A DNA stretch of 64,000 nucleotides from Alteromonas hispanica (GCF_010500915.1 NZ_JAAAWP010000004.1:124001-188000), one strand, 5' to 3'; shown: positions 1 to 9,328, counted from the first letter of the stretch. The notes: generated by a model not told the origin, from the letters alone. Translations and numbers: made by a program.

Positions 1-251
1 GTAAGCGCAAACTTAATTGTGCCATCGCTTGCTTCCTGGAAGTAGGCAATTTCAGGCGCTTTTATTTCACAGTTCTCAATCAGCATGGCGCGAAGATTTT
101 TATTGAGATTACTCATTTTTTCAAAATCGCTTTCGCCGTGCTGGTATATCCATTTCATCACCTGATCGGCGCGAAACGGTTTCTCCCCCTTTTCCTTAAA
201 GAAGTTGCGCAAGCCTTCGCGATTTAGATTTAATAAGTTTGTTTTTGCCAT
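1..251 (-). CDS. rlmN: RlmN, 23S rRNA/tRNA adenine-C2 methyltransferase, N-terminal part
   Basis: Only the first ~83 codons are present; the gene runs off the left edge of the window. The N-terminus (start [18 protein letters not shown], then [14 protein letters not shown] and a SNLNKNLR block) is the accessory domain that precedes the radical-SAM barrel in RlmN, which methylates C2 of A2503 in 23S rRNA and A37 in some tRNAs. The CX3CX2C cluster motif lies outside the window. The position just downstream of ndk is the usual gammaproteobacterial arrangement. The start is the ATG whose complement lies at 249-251. The family call is confident; completeness cannot be judged. Confidence 0.88.
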   Translation of the reverse strand, partial: MAKTNLLNLNREGLRNFFKEKGEKPFRADQVMKWIYQHGESDFEKMSNLNKNLRAMLIENCEIKAPEIAYFQEASDGTIKFAL

Positions 252-544
252 GAATAAAATGACCCTTTTACCTTGCGAGGATGTGACCTCGAACTGCTTA
301 ATTTAGATTACTATTACCGCAAAAATGTAATGAAGAGAGAGGCTTATAACACTATCGTTTGTATTTAAACGCTAATTTTTATAAACCACAATACCCGTGC
401 GCTTATAACAAAAGCCATGCAGTAAGAAGTCATATTTTTAACGCGTATAAAGCGGCGCTTACGTGTTTAAAATTTGCGCAAATACTATCATATATGGCTC
501 TGCATAAAAAGTGATGAGTATCTTTACCCTCTTCCAGATATAAA
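252..544. other. rlmN-ndk intergenic stretch
   Basis: About 290 bases of A/T-rich sequence between the start of rlmN and the ndk terminator. It must hold the rlmN promoter if rlmN is transcribed separately. I could not pick a convincing -35/-10 pair, and no open frame here has a ribosome-binding site or a recognisable product. Confidence 0.5.
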
Positions 545-568
545 AAAACGAGGCCGAAGCCTCGTTTT
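545..568 (-). terminator. Rho-independent terminator of ndk
   Basis: A perfect 10-bp stem (AAAACGAGGC / GCCTCGTTTT) with a 4-base loop lies just past the ndk stop. Read on the minus strand it is followed by a run of T (complement of A542-548). The plus strand also has T at the end of the stem, so it may stop transcription from both sides. Confidence 0.85.
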
Positions 569-608
569 CGAGTATTAACTACTCTATGTCTGTTTTGTTT
601 GTCTGTAC

Positions 609-1040
609 TTAGCGAGTACGTGGACAAATCTCTTCTTCAGAGAAGAAGTATGCAATTTCGCGAGCTGCAGATTCAGGTGCATCAGAACCGTGAACCGCGT
701 TTTCGTCGATTGATGCAGCGTAGTCAGAACGAAGTGTTCCAGCAGCAGCATCAGCAGGGTTTGTAGCCCCCATGATTTCACGGTTTGCAAGAACAGCGTT
801 TTCACCTTCAAGAACCTGAACCATTACCGGACCAGACGTCATGAAATCAACCAAAGCACCAAAGAAAGGACGCTCTTTGTGTTCTGCGTAGAAACCTTCC
901 GCTTGCTCTTTGCTCATGTGGATCATCTTAGAAGCAACAATGCGAAGACCAGCAGATTCAAAACGGTTGTAAATTGCACCGATTACGTTTTTAGCTACCG
1001 CATCAGGCTTGATAATCGAAAAAGTGCGCTCAAGAGCCAT
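609..1040 (-). CDS. ndk: Nucleoside diphosphate kinase
   Basis: Cytosolic NDP kinase that transfers the gamma phosphate of ATP to other nucleoside diphosphates through a phosphohistidine. The 143-residue length is exactly typical. The N-terminus [12 protein letters not shown] and the active-site block NAVHGSD, with the catalytic His at residue 117, are intact. It is followed by its own terminator and preceded by a 272-base gap with a plausible promoter, so it is probably monocistronic. A good ribosome-binding site (TTGGAG) precedes the ATG. Confidence 0.97.
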   Translation of the reverse strand: MALERTFSIIKPDAVAKNVIGAIYNRFESAGLRIVASKMIHMSKEQAEGFYAEHKERPFFGALVDFMTSGPVMVQVLEGENAVLANREIMGATNPADAAAGTLRSDYAASIDENAVHGSDAPESAAREIAYFFSEEEICPRTR

Positions 1041-1086
1041 GTTTTTTCTCCAAACAAATAAAGTGTGTTTTCAATTTTGGCGGCGA

Positions 1087-1115
1087 ATTATAGGCAATAA
1101 TTATCGCGTTTACTA
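1087..1115 (-). promoter_or_regulatory. Possible ndk promoter
   Basis: On the minus strand a perfect -10 hexamer TATAAT (complement of 1087-1092) lies about 50 bases upstream of the ndk start. The -35 region 17 bases further up (TAGTAA) is poor. The call rests on the -10 alone. Confidence 0.4.
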
Positions 1116-1312
1116 GTGACTATTATGAAACCTCGAAACAAAGCCTTGGATTTAGCCAAACCAGCCTGTTGCTTTATATGTATGGAGCGAAATAAAGCAC
1201 TGAATTTAAAGTGAAATCAGTTTTTCATTGAAGTTTATTTATCTCTGTTAAACTTTTATGTACGCTTTATTTTTTCACTAGAGAAGCGCTATCTTTGTCT
1301 GCAATTTTTATT

Positions 1313-1726
1313 TTACGACAAATTAGCTCGCGCTAGGTCTTGTATTTTGCCAACAATAGCGCGCAATCCGTTACCGCGGGTTGGCGTAATGTGGCGCTCT
1401 AAATCTAGCGCTTCAAAATAACCATCGACATCAAACTGGGTTATCTCTCGGGGAGATTTATTGTTGTAAGCTGCTAGCACAAGTGCCAATAGGCCTTGAA
1501 CAATAACAGCATCGCTGTCTACGTCGAATGTGATCTTACCATCTTCATAAGACTCAACTAGCCATACGCTACTTTGACAACCTTTAACCAAGCGGTTTGG
1601 CGTCTTTTCGTTGTCTGGCAAGCCCGGAATAGACTTACCCAAGTCGATAATATACTGGTAGCGTTGCTCCCAATCATCGAAGAACGCCAAGTCATCTACA
1701 ATTTCTTCACTGCTTGGTAGTTGCAT
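1313..1726 (-). CDS. sufE: SufE, sulfur acceptor for the SufS cysteine desulfurase
   Basis: SufE accepts persulfide sulfur from SufS and passes it to the SufBCD scaffold. The protein is 137 residues, the family length. The conserved acceptor cysteine lies in LVKGCQSSVWL (Cys50), and the N-terminal block FFDDWEQRYQYIIDLGK is typical. It is the last gene of the long minus-strand Fe-S operon, 14 bases after sufT. AGGA about six bases before the ATG can serve as ribosome-binding site. No clear terminator follows before the ndk upstream region. Confidence 0.93.
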   Translation of the reverse strand: MQLPSSEEIVDDLAFFDDWEQRYQYIIDLGKSIPGLPDNEKTPNRLVKGCQSSVWLVESYEDGKITFDVDSDAVIVQGLLALVLAAYNNKSPREITQFDVDGYFEALDLERHITPTRGNGLRAIVGKIQDLARANLS

Positions 1727-1740
1727 GTTATGTCCTGTAT

Positions 1741-2274
1741 TTAAAAAAAGAGACCGGCTTCTAGCTGCGCTTCTTCACTCATCATGTCACGAGACCAAGG
1801 AGGATCGAATACAAGCTCCACGTTTACATCATTGACATGTGGAACCATGGCAACGCGATATTCAACATCACCAACCAGAACTGGGCCCATACCGCATCCG
1901 GGGGCTGTCAGCGTCATATCAATGTTTACGTTACCACTGTCTTGGTCTATGTCGACCTTATAAATTAAGCCAAGTGACACTAGGTTAATGGGGATCTCTG
2001 GATCGAAAATAGTCTCCAACGCATCCCACACCTGCTGCTTACTTATCTGACCATCGCTAGGCTCTTCGAAACTTAACACCATTTCTTTGCGGCCAATGGC
2101 GCCAGCGTCAGTGCCGTCTATGCGGTACATATTGCCTCGCCAGGTGATGGTAAAATTTCCACCAAGCTCTTGGGTTATGCTGACAAATTCTCCCTCAGGA
2201 ATGACTGTCGGGTTTCCAGCCGGCACCAAGCGCGCTTTACATTCGCGCTCAGTTACCACCATTTTTTGCTTCAT
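1741..2274 (-). CDS. sufT: SufT, DUF59/MIP18-type Fe-S maturation factor
   Basis: 177 residues. An N-terminal stretch of about 75 residues with no motif I can assign is followed by a MIP18/DUF59 domain (about 80-165). This holds DPEIPINLVSLGLIY and TAPGCGMG, whose Cys127 is the conserved cysteine of the family. SufT proteins help mature or deliver Fe-S clusters and are often encoded in suf operons, as here between the sufA-like gene and sufE. The start has only a weak ribosome-binding site; a second ATG four codons in is possible. Confidence 0.88.
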   Translation of the reverse strand: MKQKMVVTERECKARLVPAGNPTVIPEGEFVSITQELGGNFTITWRGNMYRIDGTDAGAIGRKEMVLSFEEPSDGQISKQQVWDALETIFDPEIPINLVSLGLIYKVDIDQDSGNVNIDMTLTAPGCGMGPVLVGDVEYRVAMVPHVNDVNVELVFDPPWSRDMMSEEAQLEAGLFF

Positions 2275-2305
2275 AAACTGCTAGTGCTCTTTTGTCTTTG
2301 CAAAG

Positions 2306-2662
2306 TTAACCAACGTTGAAGCTTTCGCCACAACCGCATTCGTCAACAACATTTGGGTTATTGTATTTAATAACACCGTTTACACCTTCTTGAACGTAGT
2401 CAATTTCAGTGTTTTTTAAGAGGTCTGTTGCATCTGCCGCAATAGCCACATTAAGCACAGGCGATATTTCAACAATCTCATCATCGTCTTTTGCACTGTC
2501 AGCAAAATCCAGCACATAAGCATAGCCTGTGCAGCCACTCACTCTTGTAGAAAGACGAATGATCTGACCTGGCTTATCTTTAAGCTTGCTCTCAAAATGC
2601 TTAACGGCACTGTCAGTAAGCGAGATGAGCTGTGTACTTGGAACAAACGTTTCAACACTCAT
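2306..2662 (-). CDS. sufA: SufA/IscA-type A-type Fe-S carrier
   Basis: A-type carrier (HesB/IscA fold), 118 residues, which carries Fe-S clusters from the scaffold to apoproteins. The three cluster-binding cysteines are present: Cys44 in SGCTGY, and Cys109 and Cys111 in the C-terminal CGCGESF. A strong GGAGG ribosome-binding site precedes the ATG. It sits between sufS (9-base gap) and sufT. Assignment to SufA rather than IscA or ErpA rests on context; sequence alone does not separate these paralogues safely. Confidence 0.9.
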   Translation of the reverse strand: MSVETFVPSTQLISLTDSAVKHFESKLKDKPGQIIRLSTRVSGCTGYAYVLDFADSAKDDDEIVEISPVLNVAIAADATDLLKNTEIDYVQEGVNGVIKYNNPNVVDECGCGESFNVG

Positions 2663-2671
2663 GGTGCCTCC

Positions 2672-3889
2672 TTAGGCCAACATCATTTTTGCTTTCTTAA
2701 GTGCAGCAAAAAGGCTGTCCACTTCTTCAAGCGTGTTATAAATTGAAAATGAAGCACGAGCAGTACCTGGAATACCAAATCGCTTCATTAGAGGCTGAGC
2801 GCAGTTATCGCCGGTACGAATAGCAACGCCCTGCCTGTCTAGAATAAAACCAATATCCGCTGGATGAGCGCCATCTAATAAAAAGCTCAGCACACCAATT
2901 TTGTTGGGTGCTGTACCCACAATTCGCATACCATCAAGGGCTTCGGCTTGCTCAGTGGCATAGTTTAGAAGTGCAGTCTCATGCTCATGAAGAGCCTCGA
3001 TATCGAGTTGTTTAAACCACTCGACAGCAGCGCCCATACCAATAGCACCGGCAATGTTAGGCGTGCCTGCTTCAAGTCTATTCGGCAGTGCTCCCCAAGT
3101 AGCTTCGTGGTAAGAGACATCTTTAATCATCTCACCACCTACTTGCCAAACGGGCCAAGACTCTAAAATTTCTTTTTTACCCCACAAGCAACCGATGCCG
3201 GTAGGACCAAAAAGTTTATGACCAGAGAACACGTAAAAGTCGCAGCCGATGTCTTGAACATCAACACCGCCATGAGCAATACCTTGCGCACCATCAACAA
3301 GTACCCAAGCTCCAACGCGTTTTGCTTTTTCAGTCAACACTTTAATAGGGTTCACTGTGCCCAATGCATTAGAAACATGTGGAAATGCAACTAGCTTTGT
3401 TTTGTCAGAAAGCAGCTTTTCAAACGCTTCAATGTCTAGCTCACCATTATCAAAAATAGGAACGATATTGAGCGTAGCGCCGGCTTTTCGACAGGCTTGT
3501 TGCCATGTTACCAAGTTCGCGTGGTGCTCGAGCTCTGTAGCCATGACTTCGTCGCCCTCAGCTAAAAGCTGAGATAACCCATTTGCCACTATATTAATAG
3601 CTTCGGTAGTACCCGCAGTCCAAATAACTTCTTCACGAGCGCCGGCGTTGATAAAACTTGCCACACTTGCTCTCGCATTTTCGTAGCGACGAGTTGCTTC
3701 GTCTGATAAATGGTGAGCCCCACGATGAACGTTAGCATTTGTGCCAGTATAAAAATCGACAATAGCGTCGATAACCGCCTGCGGCTTTTGCGTGGTCGCA
3801 GCGTTATCTAAATATACCAGAGGCTTCCCATCTACAGTTTTGGAAAGAATAGGAAACTGTGCACGAAGTGCGTTAACGTCTAAGCTCAT
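2672..3889 (-). CDS. sufS: SufS, group II cysteine desulfurase
   Basis: PLP enzyme that turns cysteine into alanine and an enzyme-bound persulfide handed to SufE. 405 residues, standard length. The PLP lysine is Lys225 in FSGHKLFGPTG, and the catalytic cysteine is Cys363 in RTGDNCAQP, the short-loop arrangement of group II enzymes. Its start overlaps the sufD stop by four bases, so translation is probably coupled. It is the second cysteine desulfurase of this operon; the first is the IscS-like gene at 7571-8737. Confidence 0.96.
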   Translation of the reverse strand: MSLDVNALRAQFPILSKTVDGKPLVYLDNAATTQKPQAVIDAIVDFYTGTNANVHRGAHHLSDEATRRYENARASVASFINAGAREEVIWTAGTTEAINIVANGLSQLLAEGDEVMATELEHHANLVTWQQACRKAGATLNIVPIFDNGELDIEAFEKLLSDKTKLVAFPHVSNALGTVNPIKVLTEKAKRVGAWVLVDGAQGIAHGGVDVQDIGCDFYVFSGHKLFGPTGIGCLWGKKEILESWPVWQVGGEMIKDVSYHEATWGALPNRLEAGTPNIAGAIGMGAAVEWFKQLDIEALHEHETALLNYATEQAEALDGMRIVGTAPNKIGVLSFLLDGAHPADIGFILDRQGVAIRTGDNCAQPLMKRFGIPGTARASFSIYNTLEEVDSLFAALKKAKMMLA

Positions 3890-5142
3890 TTAACCTCCAT
3901 TTGGGAGAAGCGCTTGCTGAGTAACGGCTGTAGCCACTCACGAATTGCGCTATTTGGTACATCGTTGACCAGTTCTTGGATAAACCCAAAGTTAAGCATT
4001 ACCAGTGCTTTACTACGCGGTACCCCACGAGTTAGCAAGTAATAGAGCGCTTCTTCGTCAATTTCAGCTACGGTAGCACCGTGAGCACACTTCACATCAT
4101 CAGCATAAATCTCTAACTCAGGCTTGGTGTTAATCACACCACGGCGAGAAAGCAACAAGTTGCGATTATTTAGCTCTGCCAGCGTTTTTTGTGCATCGCG
4201 ATGAATATGAATCCGACCGTTGAATACAGCGCGAGACTTATCACCCACGATACCGCGAGCGTTTTCTTCCGTAGTGCCGTTTGGCATTGCATGCTCAATG
4301 GTTGAGTGAAGGTCGAATAATTCACCTTCAGCCAACAAATAAATCGCATTCATTTTGGCATCAGCAAACTCACCAGCGTGGTGAATGTCTACATCCAAAC
4401 GCGACAACTCACTGCCGTAGCCTACCATGGTTGAATTTAGCGTTGAGCGGTTGTGCAATTTAAAATGACTTCCACCGAGCTGCTTCGCCGCGGCTGTGAA
4501 CATGGCGAAGCGATAATGCTCCAAATGCGCATCATCAGCAATATCGTATTCAGCAAAGGCGGTAGTTAAACTGTCTACGTCGCCCACGCCCTGCTCAATA
4601 ACAGTGGCGCTTGCACCCTTTGCTACTTTCACAACAACACGAGTATGTGCATCGACATTTTGCGTGGCCATGTTAACAATACGAACAGGCGTGTCGATTT
4701 TAGTATTTTCATCAACACTGATAAAAATACCGTGCTCGCACAGTGCATCGTTAACTAACCCAAACATGTGTCGAGTAGGCTTAATTTGCCCGTAAATGCT
4801 TGATATTGCTTGCTGCGTTGCCTTATCGTCGTGCTTAAGCGACGTAATGGTCATGCCTTTAGGCACATCTAGCGTATTCACTTGCGTGATCAATACACCG
4901 TCAACGAAAACCAAGTCGATAGCATTTAGGTTATCGATAGCGGGTACCGGCAGAACGTCGGCCTGTGTTGTCGTTTTCGCTTCGCGCTTTTCTACAGAAG
5001 TAAGCGGCGTAAAACGCCAGCTCTCATTTCGACGAGCGGGCCAACCATCGGCTTTTAATTGGGTTAAGGCCTGTTGACGCACGGGCGCTAAATAATCGTC
5101 GAACTGCGCCCCGCCAATGACCTGATCTAGCCATTGACTCAT
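3886..5142 (-). CDS. sufD: SufD, Fe-S scaffold subunit
   Basis: 418 residues. SufD pairs with SufB in the SufBC2D complex that assembles clusters in the cytosol. The C-terminal half carries the family signature: GRIHIHRDAQKTLAELNNRN, then LEIYADDVKCAHGATVAEID and YYLLTRGV. The central part is the repetitive hydrophobic pattern expected of the beta-helix core. Four-base overlaps with sufC upstream and sufS downstream indicate tight translational coupling. Confidence 0.95.
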   Translation of the reverse strand: MSQWLDQVIGGAQFDDYLAPVRQQALTQLKADGWPARRNESWRFTPLTSVEKREAKTTTQADVLPVPAIDNLNAIDLVFVDGVLITQVNTLDVPKGMTITSLKHDDKATQQAISSIYGQIKPTRHMFGLVNDALCEHGIFISVDENTKIDTPVRIVNMATQNVDAHTRVVVKVAKGASATVIEQGVGDVDSLTTAFAEYDIADDAHLEHYRFAMFTAAAKQLGGSHFKLHNRSTLNSTMVGYGSELSRLDVDIHHAGEFADAKMNAIYLLAEGELFDLHSTIEHAMPNGTTEENARGIVGDKSRAVFNGRIHIHRDAQKTLAELNNRNLLLSRRGVINTKPELEIYADDVKCAHGATVAEIDEEALYYLLTRGVPRSKALVMLNFGFIQELVNDVPNSAIREWLQPLLSKRFSQMEVK

Positions 5143-5900
5143 GCCTCAGCCTCCTCGTACGCCTTCCCTAGGAATGCGTAACCTTCTTTTTCTACTTCGT
5201 GGGCGAGTGATGCGTCACCGCTTTTCACAATTTTGCCATCAGCAAGAATGTGCACGAAATCTGGCTTAATGTAATCGAGCAAACGCTGATAGTGCGTTAC
5301 TACAATAAAGCTACGTTTTCCGTCGCGCTGGCTATTTACACCGTTAGCAACAACCTGAAGTGCATCTACATCAAGGCCAGAATCTGATTCATCAAGGATA
5401 CATAAGGACGGCTCTAGCAAAATCATCTGCATGATTTCGTTGCGTTTCTTCTCACCACCTGAGAAACCTTCGTTAACACCGCGCTTAAGGAAATCTAATG
5501 GCAGCTGCACCTGCTTGCAGGCTTCTTTTGCTTTCTTCAGAAACTCAGCAGCAGAAAGTGCCTCCTCGCCGCGCTGTTCACGCATAGCGTTAACAGACTC
5601 TTTCATAAATTCCATGTTGCTGACACCAGGAATTTCTACCGGGTATTGAAACGCTAAGAACAAGCCTTCGCGGGCACGCTCTTCAACGTCAAGGTCTAGC
5701 AAATCTTTACCGTTTAGCGTTACGTCGCCTTCGCTCACTTCGTAGCCATCACGACCTGACAACACATAACCTAACGTACTTTTACCGGCACCATTGGGGC
5801 CCATGATAGCGTGTACTTCACCAGGCTTAACGTCTAGGTTAAGACCTTTAATGATGTTTTTCTCTTCTACGCTGGCATGTAAATTCTTTATACTAAGCAT
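5139..5900 (-). CDS. sufC: SufC, ABC-type ATPase of the SufBCD scaffold
   Basis: Cytosolic ABC ATPase, 253 residues, that drives conformational change in SufBC2D. The Walker A motif GPNGAGKS (34-41), the SGGEKKR signature (SufC type, in place of the LSGGQ of transporters) and the Walker B stretch LCILDESDSGLD are all intact. It lies 3 bases after sufB and overlaps sufD by 4. Confidence 0.97.
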   Translation of the reverse strand: MLSIKNLHASVEEKNIIKGLNLDVKPGEVHAIMGPNGAGKSTLGYVLSGRDGYEVSEGDVTLNGKDLLDLDVEERAREGLFLAFQYPVEIPGVSNMEFMKESVNAMREQRGEEALSAAEFLKKAKEACKQVQLPLDFLKRGVNEGFSGGEKKRNEIMQMILLEPSLCILDESDSGLDVDALQVVANGVNSQRDGKRSFIVVTHYQRLLDYIKPDFVHILADGKIVKSGDASLAHEVEKEGYAFLGKAYEEAEA

Positions 5901-5903
5901 TGA

Positions 5904-7340
5904 TTACCCCACTGAACCTTCAAGACTAATTTCGAGCAGCTTGCCGGCTTCTACGGCAAATTCCATTGGCAGCTCTTTGAATACTTCTTTACAAAAACCG
6001 TTAACAATCATAGAAACGGCTTTCTCTGTGTCTAAACCTCGTTGGCGACACAGAAACAATTGCTCGTCACTTACCTTCGATGTTGTCGCTTCGTGCTCAA
6101 CTATTGCCGACGGGTTGCGACTTTCGATATACGGGAACGTGTGTGCACCGCACTTATCACCAATAAGCAGCGAGTCACATTCGGTAAAGTTACGCGCGCC
6201 GTCTGCACGAGGTCCCATCTGCACCAGACCACGATAAGCGTTGTTACTTTTACCTGCAGATATTCCTTTTGAGATGATGGTTGAGCGCGTATTTTTGCCC
6301 ATGTGAATCATCTTGGTACCGGTGTCAGCCTGCTGACGACCACGGGTAAGCGCCACTGAGTAAAATTCACCTACGCTGTTGTCGCCTTTAAGAATGCAGC
6401 TTGGATACTTCCACGTTACCGCTGAACCAGTTTCAACCTGAGTCCATGAGATTTTAGCGTTGGTGTGTGCGATACCGCGCTTGGTCACAAAGTTGTAGAT
6501 ACCGCCTTTACCGTTCTCATCACCTGGATACCAGTTTTGAACCGTAGAGTATTTGATTGTGGCGTCGTCCATTGCAACTAACTCGACCACTGCGGCATGC
6601 AACTGATTCTCATCGCGCTGCGGCGCTGTACAACCTTCTAAGTAGCTCACGTGGCTGCCTTCATCGGCAATGATCAAGGTACGCTCAAACTGACCGGTGT
6701 TCATTTCGTTAATACGGAAGTAGGTGGAAAGCTCCATAGGGCAGCGAGTGCCTTTTGGAATGTAAACAAATGAACCGTCAGTAAATACTGCGCAGTTTAG
6801 CGCAGAAAAATAGTTATCTGTACGAGGCACTACTGAGCCAATGTATTTTTTAACAAGGTCAGGATATTTTTGAATGGCCTCAGAAATCGGGCAGAAAATG
6901 ACGCCGGCTTCTTCCAGCTTAGAGCGGAACGTTGTGACCACTGATACAGAGTCAAACACGGCATCAACCGCAACGCCTGCTAACATTTCTTGTTCGTGCA
7001 GCGGAATACCTAACTTTTCGTAAGTACGCAGTAGCTCGGGGTCTACTTCATCTAACGACTTAGGCTTGTCTTCCATACTCTTTGGTGCCGAGTAGTAAGA
7101 AATTGCCTGAAAATCAATTTTTGGGTATTCCACATGGGCCCAATCAGGCTCTTCCATTTCAAGCCACGCATGATAAGCCTTTAGACGCCATTCGAGCATC
7201 CACTCAGGCTCGTTTTTCATTGCGGAAATGCGACGAATAATCGACTCATCTAGGCCGCTTTCAAACGTGTCCGATTCGATCTCTGAATAAAAACCAGCAT
7301 CGTACTTTCTTTCTAACGCCTGTTCGATCTGTTCACTCAT
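5904..7340 (-). CDS. sufB: SufB, Fe-S scaffold subunit
   Basis: Core scaffold subunit where the nascent cluster is built. Starting at [18 protein letters not shown] gives 478 residues. Diagnostic blocks are [28 protein letters not shown], split here as [14 protein letters not shown] and [11 protein letters not shown], then [41 protein letters not shown] and the C-terminal SLEGSVG. The frame stays open to 7391, but homology begins near the ATG at 7340, which I chose; its ribosome-binding site (GAGAC) is modest. A separate promoter with an IscR-like box lies about 155 bases upstream. Confidence 0.95.
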   Translation of the reverse strand: MSEQIEQALERKYDAGFYSEIESDTFESGLDESIIRRISAMKNEPEWMLEWRLKAYHAWLEMEEPDWAHVEYPKIDFQAISYYSAPKSMEDKPKSLDEVDPELLRTYEKLGIPLHEQEMLAGVAVDAVFDSVSVVTTFRSKLEEAGVIFCPISEAIQKYPDLVKKYIGSVVPRTDNYFSALNCAVFTDGSFVYIPKGTRCPMELSTYFRINEMNTGQFERTLIIADEGSHVSYLEGCTAPQRDENQLHAAVVELVAMDDATIKYSTVQNWYPGDENGKGGIYNFVTKRGIAHTNAKISWTQVETGSAVTWKYPSCILKGDNSVGEFYSVALTRGRQQADTGTKMIHMGKNTRSTIISKGISAGKSNNAYRGLVQMGPRADGARNFTECDSLLIGDKCGAHTFPYIESRNPSAIVEHEATTSKVSDEQLFLCRQRGLDTEKAVSMIVNGFCKEVFKELPMEFAVEAGKLLEISLEGSVG

Positions 7341-7500
7341 GTTTGGGTCTCGCTTGTTTGCCTGCATTTGCTGCCTAAGCCTTCCATTCACCTTGGCTTG
7401 GAAAATTACCCCACGGTCTTGGTAATTTCCCTTAATTCACCGCACAAACCTCGTGCAGTAAGCATTTTACAATGGTGGCAGCCTTAAAAATTGGTGCGGT

Positions 7501-7529
7501 ATTATATAATACCTGAGTATTCCACTCAA
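7501..7529 (-). promoter_or_regulatory. Sigma70-like promoter in front of sufB
   Basis: On the minus strand TTGAGT (complement of 7524-7529), a 17-base spacer and a perfect TATAAT (complement of 7501-7506) form a near-consensus promoter in the gap between the IscS-like gene and sufB. It would give sufB and downstream genes an entry point separate from the iscR promoter, with a leader of about 150 bases. Confidence 0.7.
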
Positions 7530-7533
7530 ATAT
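7509..7533. promoter_or_regulatory. IscR type-1-like operator overlapping the sufB promoter
   Basis: A 25-bp dyad with half sites ATACCTGAGT and ACTCAAATAT around a 5-base centre. It follows the IscR type-1 consensus layout (ATAxxxGACT...AGTCxxxTAT) at 21 of 25 positions by hand count, with GAGT/ACTC in place of GACT/AGTC. It covers the -35 element and most of the spacer of the promoter at 7501-7529, a position that predicts repression. Confidence 0.6.
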
Positions 7534-7570
7534 TCAGCGACGTATTTTGCGCTACTTGCTTTAAAAAATC

Positions 7571-8737
7571 TTAAGCTAACGCCACTTGCCGCAATCGGTT
7601 TGTTACATCTGTTACTTTGTTTACTACGTAATCGATGTCGTCTTGGGTCGTAAATCGTCCCACACTAAATCGAATACCTGCATGGGCCAGTTCGTCACTT
7701 CGTCCCAATGCTTTGAGCACGTACGAAGGCTCTAAACTTGCCGATGTACATGCAGAGCCAGATGACACAGCAATATCATTTAGCCCCATCATCAAACTTT
7801 CGCCATCTACATCAGCAAAGCTGACATTTAAAATACCCGCGATGCGCTTTTCTTCATGGCCGTTTAGGTATACGCCCTCAATCTTGCTTAGCCCATTCCA
7901 CAATGCGATACGAAGCGCTTTAATACGCTCGTTTTCAACTTCCATGTCTCGACTAGCTAATTCGAGTGCTTCGCCCATACCCACAATTTGGTGCGTCGCC
8001 AGCGTGCCCGAACGCATGCCGCGCTCATGACCGCCTCCATGAATCTGTGCCTCTAGATTAATCTTAGGACGGCGGCGCACATAAAGCGCTCCCATGCCCT
8101 TCGGCCCGTAGAACTTGTGTGCCGACATAGACAATAAATCAATAGGCAACGCAGCTAAGTCGATGGCCATCTTGCCCACGCTTTGGGCACCGTCGACATG
8201 AAAGAGAACATCTTTTTCACGACACACCTTGCCGATACTTTCAATATCCTGAATAACACCCAGTTCATTGTTCACATGCATCACAGAGACTAATATCGTG
8301 TCTTCTCTGAGCGCACTTTCCAATTCTGCTAAGTCTATTAAACCGTCTTGTTGTACCGGCAAGTAAGTAATATCAAACCCTTGCTGCTGAAGATAAGCAC
8401 AGGTATCTAGCACGGCTTTATGCTCAGTATTTACCGTAATAATGTGCTTACCTTTTACCTTGTATCCTTCAGCTACGCCTTTAATCGCTAAATTATTCGA
8501 CTCGGTAGCACCAGAGGTAAATACAATCTCTCTTGGGTCGCAATTCAGCGCATCGCTTAACTGGTTGCGGGCGATATCAACAGCTTCTTCAGCCATCCAC
8601 CCAAAACGATAGCTTCTTGACGCAGGATTACCAAAGTTGCCATCTAACGTTAGACACTTTGCCATTGCGTCGGCTACGCGCGGGTCGACGGGGGTTGTTG
8701 CTGCGTAATCTAAATAAATAGGGGGTGATAATGCCAT
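7571..8737 (-). CDS. IscS-like group I cysteine desulfurase, short C-terminus
   Basis: 388 residues, PLP-dependent. The N-terminus [14 protein letters not shown], the PLP lysine Lys208 in [10 protein letters not shown], and the catalytic Cys330 in the mobile loop [17 protein letters not shown] put it in the IscS/NifS group. Compared with E. coli IscS (404 residues) it ends right after the RFTTxxDIDYVV helix and lacks the last ~16-20 residues, a tail involved in IscU docking. No iscU follows; the next gene is sufB. It may supply sulfur for tRNA thiolation or cofactors, or feed SufBCD. Encoded 16 bases after iscR. Confidence 0.9.
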   Translation of the reverse strand: MALSPPIYLDYAATTPVDPRVADAMAKCLTLDGNFGNPASRSYRFGWMAEEAVDIARNQLSDALNCDPREIVFTSGATESNNLAIKGVAEGYKVKGKHIITVNTEHKAVLDTCAYLQQQGFDITYLPVQQDGLIDLAELESALREDTILVSVMHVNNELGVIQDIESIGKVCREKDVLFHVDGAQSVGKMAIDLAALPIDLLSMSAHKFYGPKGMGALYVRRRPKINLEAQIHGGGHERGMRSGTLATHQIVGMGEALELASRDMEVENERIKALRIALWNGLSKIEGVYLNGHEEKRIAGILNVSFADVDGESLMMGLNDIAVSSGSACTSASLEPSYVLKALGRSDELAHAGIRFSVGRFTTQDDIDYVVNKVTDVTNRLRQVALA

Positions 8738-8753
8738 ATTTATAAATGCCTAT

Positions 8754-9239
8754 TTAAAGTCTAATGCTGACTTCAATGTCATTAGCTATATTGCGAAGAG
8801 AACTGTTACTGTCTTGGCGACCGGCAACCTCTCGTACATCATGCTTTTCCATTAACTCACCAAGGGTGATGGAATGTAGGAAGCTAGAAATACGATCGCT
8901 TAAATCTTGCCATAAACTGTGTGTTAAGCAGCGATCGCCGCCTTGGCAGTCTGCTTGACCTTGACATCGTGTAGCGTCAATCGATTCGTCAACCGCAGAT
9001 ATCACTTCACCTATGGCAATCTCATTAGCGCTGCGACCCAGTAAATAGCCGCCGCCAGGACCACGTACGCTTTCTACCAACTGCTCTTTGCGCAGTCGAG
9101 AAAACAGCTGTTCTAAGTAGGAAAGTGATATCTCTTGTCTTTCTGATATATCGGCAAGGGGAACGGGGCCACGCTTGGAATGTAATGCAACGTCTAGCAT
9201 TGCGGTTACCGCATAGCGACCTTTAGAGGTAAGTTTCAT
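8754..9239 (-). CDS. iscR: IscR, [2Fe-2S] Rrf2-family regulator
   Basis: 161 residues. An N-terminal winged helix ([20 protein letters not shown] ... [13 protein letters not shown]) is followed by the cluster-binding region with Cys92, Cys98, Cys104 and His107, the same spacing and numbering as E. coli IscR. With cluster bound it represses its own operon through type-1 sites; such sites are visible directly upstream. GGGAGA is a good ribosome-binding site before the ATG. First gene of the Fe-S operon. Confidence 0.96.
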   Translation of the reverse strand: MKLTSKGRYAVTAMLDVALHSKRGPVPLADISERQEISLSYLEQLFSRLRKEQLVESVRGPGGGYLLGRSANEIAIGEVISAVDESIDATRCQGQADCQGGDRCLTHSLWQDLSDRISSFLHSITLGELMEKHDVREVAGRQDSNSSLRNIANDIEVSIRL

Positions 9240-9278
9240 TATTGTCTCCCGCCTTTATCTGTATGGCGGAATTTTCAC

Positions 9279-9303
9279 ATACCTGACTAAAATGGTCAAG
9301 TAT
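9279..9303. promoter_or_regulatory. IscR type-1 operator, proximal
   Basis: 25-bp site with half sites ATACCTGACT and GGTCAAGTAT, matching the type-1 consensus at 24 of 25 positions by hand count. It lies 40 bases upstream of the iscR start. On the minus strand, TTGACC (complement of 9294-9299) with a weak GAAAAT 17 bases on, or TATACT (complement of 9299-9304), are possible promoter elements within or beside it. Confidence 0.85.
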
Positions 9304-9328
9304 AAGACCTAGTAAATTAGTCAGGTAT
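9304..9328. promoter_or_regulatory. IscR type-1 operator, distal half-degenerate site
   Basis: Directly abuts the proximal box. The right half (AGTCAGGTAT) is a perfect match to the type-1 consensus; the left half (AAGACCTAGT) is degenerate. Two adjacent sites upstream of iscR recall the paired sites of the E. coli iscR promoter. Confidence 0.6.
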
